64,000 nucleotides of DNA from positions 186,001 to 250,000 of the forward strand of contig CAWDLN010000022.1 of NCBI GenBank assembly GCA_963803115.1. The letters are read 5' to 3'. Position 1 is the stretch's first letter. The number at the start of each line of letters is the position of its first letter. The stretch is from DATBGZ01 sp963803115 (lineage in GTDB: Bacteria; Actinomycetota; Actinomycetes; Mycobacteriales; Micromonosporaceae). The position numbers and the translations under genes are program-made. Positions 9,139 to 16,562 of the stretch are shown one piece after another. The notes under the pieces were generated by a model that saw nothing but the letters and a program-made list of their open reading frames with translations, did no database searches and was not told where the DNA came from.

Positions 9139-10627
9139 TCAGGGCGTGGGCTCGTGGACCGCGCGGAGAAACCGGATGTCGCCCGACCGGGTCGCGGTGG
9201 TGGCCGACGGTGAACAGTGGACGTACCGGCAGCTGCACGAGCGGGCTGTCCGGGCGGCCCACGTGCTGGCCGGGATGGGTGTGCGGCACGGCGACCGGGT
9301 CGCGTACCTGGGCGCTAACCATCCATCCTTTCTCGAGGTGTTCTTCGGCGCCGCCCATATCGGAGCCGTGTTCGTGCCGCTGAACTGGCGCCTGACCGAG
9401 GCCGAACTGGCCCACATCCTGGCCGACTGCGACGCCCGGGTATTGGTGTCCGCACCGGCGCACGCAACCACGGTGGCCGGTTTGCCGCCAGCTCTGGCCC
9501 CGGGCCGGATCGCGCTCGGCGCCGATTACGACCAGCTGCTGATGGCGACCGACGCAGCACGGCATGACGAACCGGTCGACCTCGACGAGACGTGTGCCAT
9601 CCTCTACACGTCGGGCACCACCGGCAAGCCCAAGGGGGCGATGCTCACCCACGCGAACATCATCTGGAACTGCTTCAACCTTCTCCTCGACGTTGACGTT
9701 GCGAGCGACGAGGTGACGCTCGTGGCCGCACCGATGTTCCATGTCGCAGCGCTCAACCAGACCGTACTGCCCACCCTCCTCAAAGGAGGGTGCCTCATTC
9801 TCATGCCCTCCTTCGACCCGCAACAGGCCCTCGACCTCATCGCGCGGCACCGAGTCACCTACTTGTTCGGCGTGCCGACCATGTTCCTCGCGATGAGTCG
9901 CGCGCCCAGATGGGCGCTCGCCGACCTATCCTCGGTCCGCTCCGCCATCTGTGGCGGCGCGCCTGTGCCGGACGCGGTCATCAGCGCATACCAGCAACGT
10001 AACGTCACATTCATGCAGGGCTACGGGCTCACGGAGGCGTCGCCCGGTGTGCTGTTCCTGCGACACGACGACAGCGTCCGCAAGGCCGGCTCGGCCGGGA
10101 CCGCATCATTCTTTACCGACGTACGGTTGGTAGGCGCCGACGGCACCGACGTCGCCACCGGCGAGCCGGGCGAGATCCTCGCGCACGGCCCCAATGTCAT
10201 GGCCGGGTACTGGCGCCGGACGGAGGACACTGCCGCCGTGCTTTCGTCGGATGGCTGGCTGCGCACCGGCGACATCGGAGTGGCTGACCCGGACGGCTAC
10301 ATCTCCATCCGGGACCGCACCAAGGATATGATCATCTCGGGTGGCGAGAACATTTATCCGGCCGAAGTCGAGGATTTCCTGTACCAGCATCCAGCGGTGG
10401 CCGAGTGCGCGGTGATCGGCGTACCCGACGAGACGTGGGGTGAGGTCGGCCGGGCCGTCGTGGTGCTCCGCGACGGCTTGCCCGTCGATCCGGCCGACCT
10501 GCTCGACTTTCTGGCCGGGCGGATCGCCAAGTACAAGATCCCAAAGTCAGTCGTATTCACCGAAACCTTGCCCCGGACGGCGTCCGGGAAGGTGGTCAAG
10601 AACGAACTGCGATCGCGGTTCGGCTGA
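9131..10627 (+). CDS. AMP-dependent acyl-CoA ligase
   Basis: Activates a carboxylic acid to its CoA thioester through an acyl-adenylate. The whole ANL core is present: phosphate loop LYTSGTTGKPKGAMLTH, A5 motif MQGYGLTEASPGV, A7 GWLRTGDIG, the hinge IRDRTKDMIISGGENIYPAE and the C-terminal lysine in LPRTASGKVVKNELR. Length (498 aa) is normal. ATG at 9131 overlaps the previous stop by eight bases. In this operon it probably activates the substrate delivered by the HAAT importer, and its CoA product would be the natural inducer class for a PaaX regulator. Substrate not identifiable. Confidence 0.92.
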   Translation: MRNQGVGSWTARRNRMSPDRVAVVADGEQWTYRQLHERAVRAAHVLAGMGVRHGDRVAYLGANHPSFLEVFFGAAHIGAVFVPLNWRLTEAELAHILADCDARVLVSAPAHATTVAGLPPALAPGRIALGADYDQLLMATDAARHDEPVDLDETCAILYTSGTTGKPKGAMLTHANIIWNCFNLLLDVDVASDEVTLVAAPMFHVAALNQTVLPTLLKGGCLILMPSFDPQQALDLIARHRVTYLFGVPTMFLAMSRAPRWALADLSSVRSAICGGAPVPDAVISAYQQRNVTFMQGYGLTEASPGVLFLRHDDSVRKAGSAGTASFFTDVRLVGADGTDVATGEPGEILAHGPNVMAGYWRRTEDTAAVLSSDGWLRTGDIGVADPDGYISIRDRTKDMIISGGENIYPAEVEDFLYQHPAVAECAVIGVPDETWGEVGRAVVVLRDGLPVDPADLLDFLAGRIAKYKIPKSVVFTETLPRTASGKVVKNELRSRFG

Positions 10628-10645
10628 ACCGGGAAAGGGGCCGAT

Positions 10646-11098
10646 GTGCCGACCATTGCCCACGGACTTGACGGATTGCGCAAGCTGGCCGGGGCCGACC
10701 TCGGTGCGAGCGACTGGCTGACCGTGACCCAGGACCGGGTGAACAAGTTCGCCGATGCCACCGACGATCACCAATGGATCCACGTCGACACCGAACGCGC
10801 CCGCACCGGCCCGTTCGGCGCTGCGATCGCCCACGGCTACCTCACCCTGGGCCTGGTGATTCCACTGTGGACGCAGATCCTGCAGATGGAAAGCGTGGGG
10901 GTGGCAGTGAACTACGGGCTCAACCGGGTGCGGCTGCCCGCCCCGGTTCCGGTCGGGTCGCAGGTTCGCCTGCACGCACGCGTGAGTGCGGTCGAGGACG
11001 TGGCGGACGCCGTCCAACTGACGGTTGACCTTACCGTCGAGATCCAGGGCGGGGACAAGCCCGCTTTCGTGGCCGAAGCGTTGTACCGCTACCGCTAG
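10646..11098 (+). CDS. MaoC-like (R)-specific enoyl-CoA hydratase
   Basis: Single hot-dog-fold hydratase of 150 aa. The hydratase-2 signature is clear: FADATDDHQWIHVDTERA followed by GPFGAAIAHGYLTLGL, with the catalytic Asp/His pair in the first segment. GTG at 10646 lies 18 nt after the ligase stop with GGGAAAGGGG upstream. It is the last gene of the operon, and DNA beyond it changes to fragments. Together with the SDR and ligase it makes a short beta-oxidation-like module. Confidence 0.92.
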   Translation: MPTIAHGLDGLRKLAGADLGASDWLTVTQDRVNKFADATDDHQWIHVDTERARTGPFGAAIAHGYLTLGLVIPLWTQILQMESVGVAVNYGLNRVRLPAPVPVGSQVRLHARVSAVEDVADAVQLTVDLTVEIQGGDKPAFVAEALYRYR

Positions 11099-11400
11099 TC
11101 CGTTGCGATGGTCCACTCGTTGTTGGTACTGCCGTTGCGCGGCCCACAGGACGGCGGTGGAACCGATCGCGGTGCTACCTGCACCGTCCAATGCCATTCC
11201 GTGCCCTGGTTGATGATCTGGTAGCGCCTGTTGCCGAGATTGTTCAGCCGTCACTTGCTGGTTGTTTCCCCGTTCCACGGCGCCTGACGCGCTGGCGCGC
11301 CGCTGGCGGTGTTGCCCCAGCTGTCGGCGACCATCCGTTGGTGCGGTTGACGATCCAGACGTAGCCGGTACCGAGGTCGACCAGCTGCCATTGCAGATTG
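11098..11400 (-). pseudogene. RICIN-type lectin module remnant
   Basis: On the minus strand, three frame segments together reconstruct a beta-trefoil lectin tail as found at the C-terminus of secreted actinobacterial glycoside hydrolases: NLQWQLVDLGTGYVWIVNRT, then VADSWGNTASGAPARQAPWN, then LNNLGNRRYQIINQGTEW, ending TNNEWTIATD and a stop near 11098. No catalytic domain is attached. The fragment abuts the aldo/keto reductase head at about 11400, so it is recombination debris. It is the only trace of a secreted, carbohydrate-binding enzyme in the island. Confidence 0.7.
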
Positions 11401-11568
11401 GGTCGGCCACGTCGATGAATTTCACGCCGAGATCGAGCGCGGCGTGCACAGAGCTGATGGCCTCGGCGACGTCCACCCGACCGAAGACACCGCCCAGGGG
11501 GAGGCGCCGTAGCCGAGCACCGATACTGTCAGACCCGCGTGGCCGAGGGGACGATACTCTATTGTGGA
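11400..11568 (-). pseudogene. N-terminal remnant of an aldo/keto reductase
   Basis: Reads IEYRPLGHAGLTVSVLGYGA, then after a one-base shift RVDVAEAISSVHAALDLGVK and FIDVA. This matches the first 50 residues of the intact aldo/keto reductase at 30804-31730 (MKFRPLGSTGLSVSVLGYGA, RVDLPEAIYSVHTALDLGIN). The start codon position reads ATA and the sequence then runs straight into the lectin fragment. It is a partial paralogous copy, not a gene. Confidence 0.75.
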
Positions 11569-11597
11569 CTCAATGAGCCTCGGTCCGATCCCGCGTA

Positions 11598-11706
11598 ATC
11601 CGCGATGGCCAACTGGATGCCGCGGCCGACGCCGCCGTGGTCCATCCGGACAACACACTCAAGGACTACCGTCGCGAGATCCAGCGCCGCGTGTTCGGCG
11701 TGGAAT
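11598..11706 (+). pseudogene. C-terminal remnant of a FadR/GntR regulator
   Basis: Encodes IRDGQLDAAADAAVVHPDNT and LKDYRREIQRRVFG, nearly identical to the C-terminus of the regulator at 36647-37433 (IRDGQPDAAADATVVHLDNT, LKDYRREIQRRVFG). About 35 consecutive nucleotides, ctcaaggactaccgtcgcga and onward, are identical between the two places, so the copy is recent or recombining. No DNA-binding domain remains. Confidence 0.8.
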
Positions 11707-11746
11707 CCGCCGTCAGCCACGCAGTTAGGACCATCAATCGGGAGCA

Positions 11747-13333
11747 TCACGTCCGCTCGCCGCTCACCGCAGAAGTTGACCCAGCGAGTCCGTGATCGTT
11801 GACGCGAAGGGTCCGTGTGGATGACATCGGTGGTGCAAGGTGCAGCAGGGTCCACGACGCAGGCGAAAGAAGCAACCTTACCCGGCCGCCGTCCATCTCG
11901 ACCCCGGCCAATTCTCGTGGCGCGACATTGTTCGGCTGCGTGCTGGTGTTGACGGCGTCGAGGTCGGGCACGGCGATAGTGAGCGCTTTCTCGATGTGGT
12001 CTGCTCGCGTTGCCCGGGCGTCTACCACGACATTGACCGCCTCGTTGATACTGCGGTTGATCATGTAGACCACTGTGCGACCACTGTCCGAGTCGTGGGT
12101 GGCAATCGCGTCGACCAGGCTCACGTCGCCGTGCCGGGTCTCGTGTGTGTCGGCGTCAAGTTCGACGTCGAGCACGTCGCCATGAGCGTGCTGTGATGTC
12201 AGCGCGAACGGATGGAACGTCGCTTGCCGCCATGCCGGTCCACCAGGCTCGGTCCGGATCGGAGCGATGACGTTCACCAGCTGTGCCTGGCAGGCGACGG
12301 CGACCCGGTCGGCGTGACGCAGCAGCGTGATCAGCAGCCCTCCGATGACGACGGCGTCGAGCAGCCGGTAGTCGTCCTCGATCAGCCGGGGTGCTTCCGG
12401 CCAGTCGGCCCGGGTGGGAGTCGCTTGCCAGGCGGTCATGTCCCAGACGTTCCACTCGTCGAAGGAGATCGTCAGCCGCTTGCGAGTGCGACGACGGGCC
12501 GCCGCGGCGTCTGCCAGGTCCGTCACTGCTGTGATGAAGCCGTCCATCTGGGCGCCGGACGCCAGGAACGACCGCCTGTCTCCGTCCTGGATCTGGTAGT
12601 AGGAGTGGCACGAAATCATGTCGACGAGGTCGTACGTCTCATCCAGCACCGCACTCTCCCACGAGCCGAACGTCGGCATGTCCCAGCTCGAGCTGCCGCA
12701 TACAACCAGCCGAGCGTCGGGCGTGAGTGCTCGCAGCGCTTGTGCCGTCTGCGCGGCCCGCCTGCCGTACTCGTGGGCCGAGGTGTGGCCGAGTTGCCAT
12801 GGCCCGTCCATCTCATTGCCGAGACACCACAGCGTGACGTGATAGGGATCAACCGCGCCGTTCGCGACGCGCAGGTCCGCGAGACTCGTCGTGCCAGCCG
12901 GGAGGTTCACGTACTCCATGAGTTCCGTCGCGGCCACCGCACCGCGCGTCCCGAGATTGACCGCGAGCATAGGTTCGATGCCCGCGGCATTGCACCAGCG
13001 GGCGAACTCGTCGATGCCGAACTGGTTGGTCTCGAGACTGTGCCATGCCAAGTCGGCACGGCGGGGCCGGGCCGACTTGGGGCCGATGCCATCCTCCCAC
13101 CGGTAGCCGCTGACGAAATTGCCGCCGGGGTAACGCGCGACGGTCACGCCGAGCTCGCGCACCATGTCCAGGACGTCGAGCCGGAACCCGTTCGCGTCCG
13201 CGCGCGGATGACCGGGCTCGTAGACGCCGGTGTAGATGCATCGGCCCATGTGCTCAAGGAAAGAGCCGAACAGTCGGCGCTCGACCGGTGCTATGCGGCG
13301 AGCCGGGTCGATCACGAGCGACGCGTGTCGCAC
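11747..13333 (-). CDS. abfA: GH51 alpha-L-arabinofuranosidase
   Basis: Removes terminal alpha-L-arabinofuranosyl groups from arabinoxylan or arabinan oligosaccharides. A (beta/alpha)8 barrel begins with GSFLEHMGRCIYTGVYEPGH and includes RYPGGNFVSGYRWEDGIGP. The acid/base glutamate is in LWCLGNEMDGPWQLGH and the nucleophile glutamate in TISFDEWNVWDM, followed by the beta-sandwich C-terminal domain. It has 528 aa and no signal peptide, so it is intracellular and acts on imported oligosaccharides. The GTG at 13333 follows GGAGAG at five bases. It is the last gene of the LacI-linked transport operon, 337 nt after the esterase. Confidence 0.93.
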   Translation of the reverse strand: MRHASLVIDPARRIAPVERRLFGSFLEHMGRCIYTGVYEPGHPRADANGFRLDVLDMVRELGVTVARYPGGNFVSGYRWEDGIGPKSARPRRADLAWHSLETNQFGIDEFARWCNAAGIEPMLAVNLGTRGAVAATELMEYVNLPAGTTSLADLRVANGAVDPYHVTLWCLGNEMDGPWQLGHTSAHEYGRRAAQTAQALRALTPDARLVVCGSSSWDMPTFGSWESAVLDETYDLVDMISCHSYYQIQDGDRRSFLASGAQMDGFITAVTDLADAAAARRRTRKRLTISFDEWNVWDMTAWQATPTRADWPEAPRLIEDDYRLLDAVVIGGLLITLLRHADRVAVACQAQLVNVIAPIRTEPGGPAWRQATFHPFALTSQHAHGDVLDVELDADTHETRHGDVSLVDAIATHDSDSGRTVVYMINRSINEAVNVVVDARATRADHIEKALTIAVPDLDAVNTSTQPNNVAPRELAGVEMDGGRVRLLLSPASWTLLHLAPPMSSTRTLRVNDHGLAGSTSAVSGERT

Positions 13334-13458
13334 ATCTCTCCTATCTGTGGAAGCCGCCTGACCTGCAAATCGGCCCTACGCCGGCGCGCGGTCGCCGGCG
13401 TGGAGCGCGCGTCGTGACTGTAGCTCGGTTTGCGGTCTCGAGTCTGACAAGGCCCCAG

Positions 13459-13520
13459 CCGCAAACGCCGGTGCGGGCCGACCGGCCTCGACATCGGCCA
13501 GAAGCGTCCGGCGTTTGCGG
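13459..13520. promoter_or_regulatory. Inverted repeat between esterase and arabinofuranosidase genes
   Basis: Two exact 13-base arms, CCGCAAACGCCGG (13459-13471) and CCGGCGTTTGCGG (13508-13520), are separated by 36 bases. The right arm also sits inside a smaller hairpin (gcgtccg ... cggacgc, 13504-13524). The surrounding 13334-13670 stretch has no credible gene. It may act as an intercistronic stem-loop or operator ahead of the GH51 gene. Confidence 0.45.
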
Positions 13521-13670
13521 ACGCTGCCTTCGTTGTTGGGTGCACGTCTAGGACCCACCTTCGTACGGCTGCTAGATACTGCTCCCTTGTCACGAAAGGA
13601 ATCAAGATGGGTGTGCCGAACACCTTCCCCGGCGCGGCGGTGTGGTGGTTGATCGACACTGGGCCTCGCA

Positions 13671-14642
13671 TCATGGTCCGTCAAATATCCCCGCCAAGAA
13701 AGCCAGCCGAGCCGCCGCCTGATAGCTTTGTCCTCCCTCGTGGTCGTTGTATGGGTACACCCGTAGCTCGCGTGCGCCCGCGTACTGGTGATACGTGGCG
13801 TAGACAGTGGACGGTGGGCAGACGTTGTCCATAAGGGCCACGCTGAACAGCGCCGGACAGCTCGCGCGGGGCGCGAAGTTCATTGAGTCTACATAGGACA
13901 GAGTATGGAGAACCTTCTCCACGGCGTCTCGATGAACCTTTAGGTACTGGGCCAGCTCCAGATACGGCCCAATCGTGGCGACCTCCATCGCCCGTCGAAA
14001 GTGGCAGAGGAATGGCACGTCCGCCGCGACTCCGATCAGGTCTGAGACGAGACCGGCCATCGCGATGGCCAAACCGCCGCCTTGGCTTTCCCCGGCAACG
14101 GCGATCCGAGCTGCGTCAACCCGAGGGTGTGCCCGAGCCGCATCGATTGCGCGGACCGAGTCGGTGATGACCCGGCGGTAGTAGCAGGAGTGCGGGTCAT
14201 CGATGCCCCGTGTCATGAACCCCGGGTATTGCGGGCCGCTTCCCTCAGGGTCAGGGGTGTCCCCCGACCTCCAGCCGCTGCCCTGCCCCCTTACATCCAC
14301 GAACAAGTGCGCGTATCCGGCTGCCGCGTACAGAAGCAGATCATGGGGAAGGCCGCGGCCGCCGCCGTAGCCGGGAAGTTCGAGCACACAGGGGAGTTGG
14401 TGCGAGCTACCAGCTGGCATCGCTAGCCATCCCTTAATGCGCTGCCCGCCGTACCCGGAGAAGGAGACGTCCGACACGTCGATGAGTGACAGCCCGGATC
14501 GGATCGGCGTAAACACAGGGTCTAGGTCGTACCCACGTGCTGTCTCGATGGTGCCGGCCCAGAACGCATCGAAGTCGTCAGGTTCGAACCGAGCCGGTCG
14601 GTATACCTGTAAGGCCTCGAGTGGTAGGTCGATCAGCGGCAT
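13671..14642 (-). CDS. CE7 acetyl xylan esterase / cephalosporin-C deacetylase family
   Basis: Intracellular carbohydrate esterase family 7 enzyme that deacetylates xylo-oligosaccharides. Alpha/beta-hydrolase fold: ELPGYGGGRG near residue 90, FVDVRGQGSGW, nucleophile serine in AVAGESQGGGLA, acid aspartate in ALMDNVCPPST and histidine in YNDHEGGQ. The length of 323 aa is normal for the family. It lies 123 nt after the second sugar permease and ahead of the arabinofuranosidase on the same strand, which points to acetylated arabinoxylan fragments as substrate. No strong ribosome binding site is visible before the ATG. Confidence 0.9.
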   Translation of the reverse strand: MPLIDLPLEALQVYRPARFEPDDFDAFWAGTIETARGYDLDPVFTPIRSGLSLIDVSDVSFSGYGGQRIKGWLAMPAGSSHQLPCVLELPGYGGGRGLPHDLLLYAAAGYAHLFVDVRGQGSGWRSGDTPDPEGSGPQYPGFMTRGIDDPHSCYYRRVITDSVRAIDAARAHPRVDAARIAVAGESQGGGLAIAMAGLVSDLIGVAADVPFLCHFRRAMEVATIGPYLELAQYLKVHRDAVEKVLHTLSYVDSMNFAPRASCPALFSVALMDNVCPPSTVYATYHQYAGARELRVYPYNDHEGGQSYQAAARLAFLAGIFDGP

Positions 14643-14765
14643 CGCACTAAGCCCAATCCACTGTGGACTACGTCAGCGCGGCCTGTGGGGATTCTGTGCA
14701 ACGCGTGAAAGTCCAGACTTCGCCCGATCTTCCGGCAGACTGTTGGCACGAGGACCTGGTCCATG

Positions 14766-15590
14766 TCATCCCTTCACCGAGCCCTGGAGCAGCGCCGCGA
14801 TGATGTGACGCTGGCCGACCAGGTACACCGCTAGCGTGGGCAGCAGGATGAGCAGTGTGCCCGCGCACAACAGCGGCACGTCGGTCGCGTAGTGGCCCTG
14901 GAAGGCTCCGAGCGCACCGGCCATCGTGCGTTTTGACGGGTCCTCGACGAGTACGAGGGCAAGGAGGAACTGATTCCAGCTCCAGACCGACATTAGGACC
15001 CCCAGCGACGCGATCGCAGGGCGGGCAAGCGGGACGTGGATTCGCCAGAACAGCTTCCACGTGGTCGCACCATCCACCCGCGCTGCCTCGGTGATGTCGG
15101 CGGGAAGATTGACGAAGTGCGCGCGCATCCAGAACACCCCGAATGGCATGAACAGAGCTATGAGCGGCAAGACTATTGCGAGCCTGGTGTTGAGGATTCC
15201 CATCTGCCGCTCCAGAAAATAGAGCGGTATGATGATCCCTTCGAATGGCAACGTGAGCCCAAATACAAACAGCAGGAGCAGGAATCTGGCGCCCGGAATC
15301 CGAAGGAGGCCGATTGCAAAGCCGGCCATGGTGGCGAGGACCAGGGCCACGGGCACCACCGCGACGACAATTAACGTGCTGGACCCGAGCAAAGTTCCCA
15401 TGTTCGCGACTTTGAACGCGTCGACGAAGTTGCCCCATTGAGGATGAGTTGGCCAGGCGAGCCCTTCGGGCAGCGTTCCCGCGGGATGCAGCGCGATCGT
15501 CAGGATGCTGATGAACGGCAGGATTGTGACCGCCATGATCGCTACGAGAAGCGCACGGCCCGCATACAGTTCGCCTCGCGAGATCCTCAT
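14766..15590 (-). CDS. CUT1 sugar ABC permease (MalG type)
   Basis: Second inner-membrane subunit of the oligosaccharide importer, with six hydrophobic segments in 274 aa. The ATPase-coupling EAA loop is clear (ITEAARVDGATTWKLFWRIH), and the C-terminal GQRHIIAALLQGSVKG is the usual MalG ending. The start ATGA overlaps the stop of the upstream permease by four bases. No ATPase gene is present in the operon; CUT1 systems often share a general MsiK-type ATPase encoded elsewhere. Confidence 0.92.
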   Translation of the reverse strand: MRISRGELYAGRALLVAIMAVTILPFISILTIALHPAGTLPEGLAWPTHPQWGNFVDAFKVANMGTLLGSSTLIVVAVVPVALVLATMAGFAIGLLRIPGARFLLLLFVFGLTLPFEGIIIPLYFLERQMGILNTRLAIVLPLIALFMPFGVFWMRAHFVNLPADITEAARVDGATTWKLFWRIHVPLARPAIASLGVLMSVWSWNQFLLALVLVEDPSKRTMAGALGAFQGHYATDVPLLCAGTLLILLPTLAVYLVGQRHIIAALLQGSVKG

Positions 15591-16561
15591 GGTTGGTCGT
15601 CCCTGCTCAAGCGTTGGATCGGAAGGATGATGACCATGACCAGGATCATGAGTATTACTGCGAGAGCGGACGCGAGTCCGATCTGACGCTCGAGGAACGC
15701 CAGGATGTAGATCTGTATGCCTGGCACGGCGGTGGAGTTGCCCGGACCGCCGCCGGTCGAGACGTAGACAATGTCAAACGCTGCCAGCGCAGCGATCACC
15801 GTGACCGTCAGGCACACACCGATCTCGTGCCTCAGGCTCGGCAGGGTGACCGACATGAATTCCCGGTACCATCCCGCCCCATCGAGCCTTGCGGACTCGA
15901 ACAGAGCCGGGTCGATCTTGGTCATGCCCGACGACAGAAGAACAGTGCAGAAGCCAAGCAAGACCCAGATCCCGATGAGGCCGACAGCGGGCAGTGCCGT
16001 GTCGAAGTCGCCGAGCCAGGCGCGGGTGACGCCACCAAGGCCGACGGCCGTAAGCGCTTGGTTGATGAGTCCTGGTAGCGACAGCAGCAAACCCCAAATG
16101 ATGCCGGCGGCGACCAGCGGGATAACCTGTGGCAGGAAGATCACTGTCCGCGCGATTCCGCCAAAACGACTGGGCGAAAAGCGATGAATGACGGTCGCAG
16201 TCACCAGTCCGAGCGTTACTGGCACGATGCTGAAGAACAAAACGAGCTTGAACGAGTTCAGCACTGTGCCGAGCAGATCCGGGTCGCCGAGCACTGTGGA
16301 GTAGTTGGACAGGCCAACCCAGGTCGCCGGACCGACGCCGTTCCAGTGATAGAAGGAGTATTGGATCGTTAGACCCAATGGTTGCAAGACAAACACCGCG
16401 TACATGAGGAGTGCGGGCAGAACGAAGAGCCAACCCACCTGGCTTGCCCGGCGGGCCCCCCTCCGGAGGGGGGCCCGCCGGGACATCCTCGATGTCGGTT
16501 TCTCGTAACGCCGGGTTCGGGTCGCCCGGGCCTGAGCCCGGGCCGTCCGGATGGCGGTCAA
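15587..16561 (-). CDS. CUT1 sugar ABC permease (MalF type)
   Basis: First permease subunit, with TM1 VGWLFVLPALLMYAVFVLQ after a basic N-terminus and an EAA loop in PALFESARLDGAGWYREFMS. The start is uncertain: a TTG at 16561 follows AAGGGAG directly after the binding-protein stop, while an ATG at 16486 lacks a spaced ribosome site but gives a more typical N-terminus (MSRRAPLRRGARRASQ). Codons 2-13 from that ATG form a perfect 36-bp palindrome (see 16447-16482). It is co-transcribed with the binding protein and MalG-type permease. Confidence 0.88.
   Translation of the reverse strand: MTAIRTARAQARATRTRRYEKPTSRMSRRAPLRRGARRASQVGWLFVLPALLMYAVFVLQPLGLTIQYSFYHWNGVGPATWVGLSNYSTVLGDPDLLGTVLNSFKLVLFFSIVPVTLGLVTATVIHRFSPSRFGGIARTVIFLPQVIPLVAAGIIWGLLLSLPGLINQALTAVGLGGVTRAWLGDFDTALPAVGLIGIWVLLGFCTVLLSSGMTKIDPALFESARLDGAGWYREFMSVTLPSLRHEIGVCLTVTVIAALAAFDIVYVSTGGGPGNSTAVPGIQIYILAFLERQIGLASALAVILMILVMVIILPIQRLSRDDQP
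16447..16482. promoter_or_regulatory. Perfect 36-bp palindrome at the start of the permease gene
   Basis: Eighteen bases (CCCGGCGGGCCCCCCTCC) are followed immediately by their exact reverse complement. In the mRNA this would be a very stable GC hairpin 81-116 nt after the binding-protein stop, where sugar operons often hold a stem-loop that stabilises the binding-protein message and lowers permease expression. It also covers the start region of the permease if the ATG at 16486 is used. Confidence 0.7.
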
Positions 16562-16562
16562 C

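Noticed and set aside
12212..13417. 401-residue plus-strand frame over the arabinofuranosidase
   Set aside because: Antisense shadow; the opposite strand has full GH51 motifs.
13504..13524. Rho-independent terminator before the GH51 gene
   Set aside because: The 7-bp hairpin lacks a U-tract on either strand and lies ahead of an operon gene; reported only as part of an inverted repeat.
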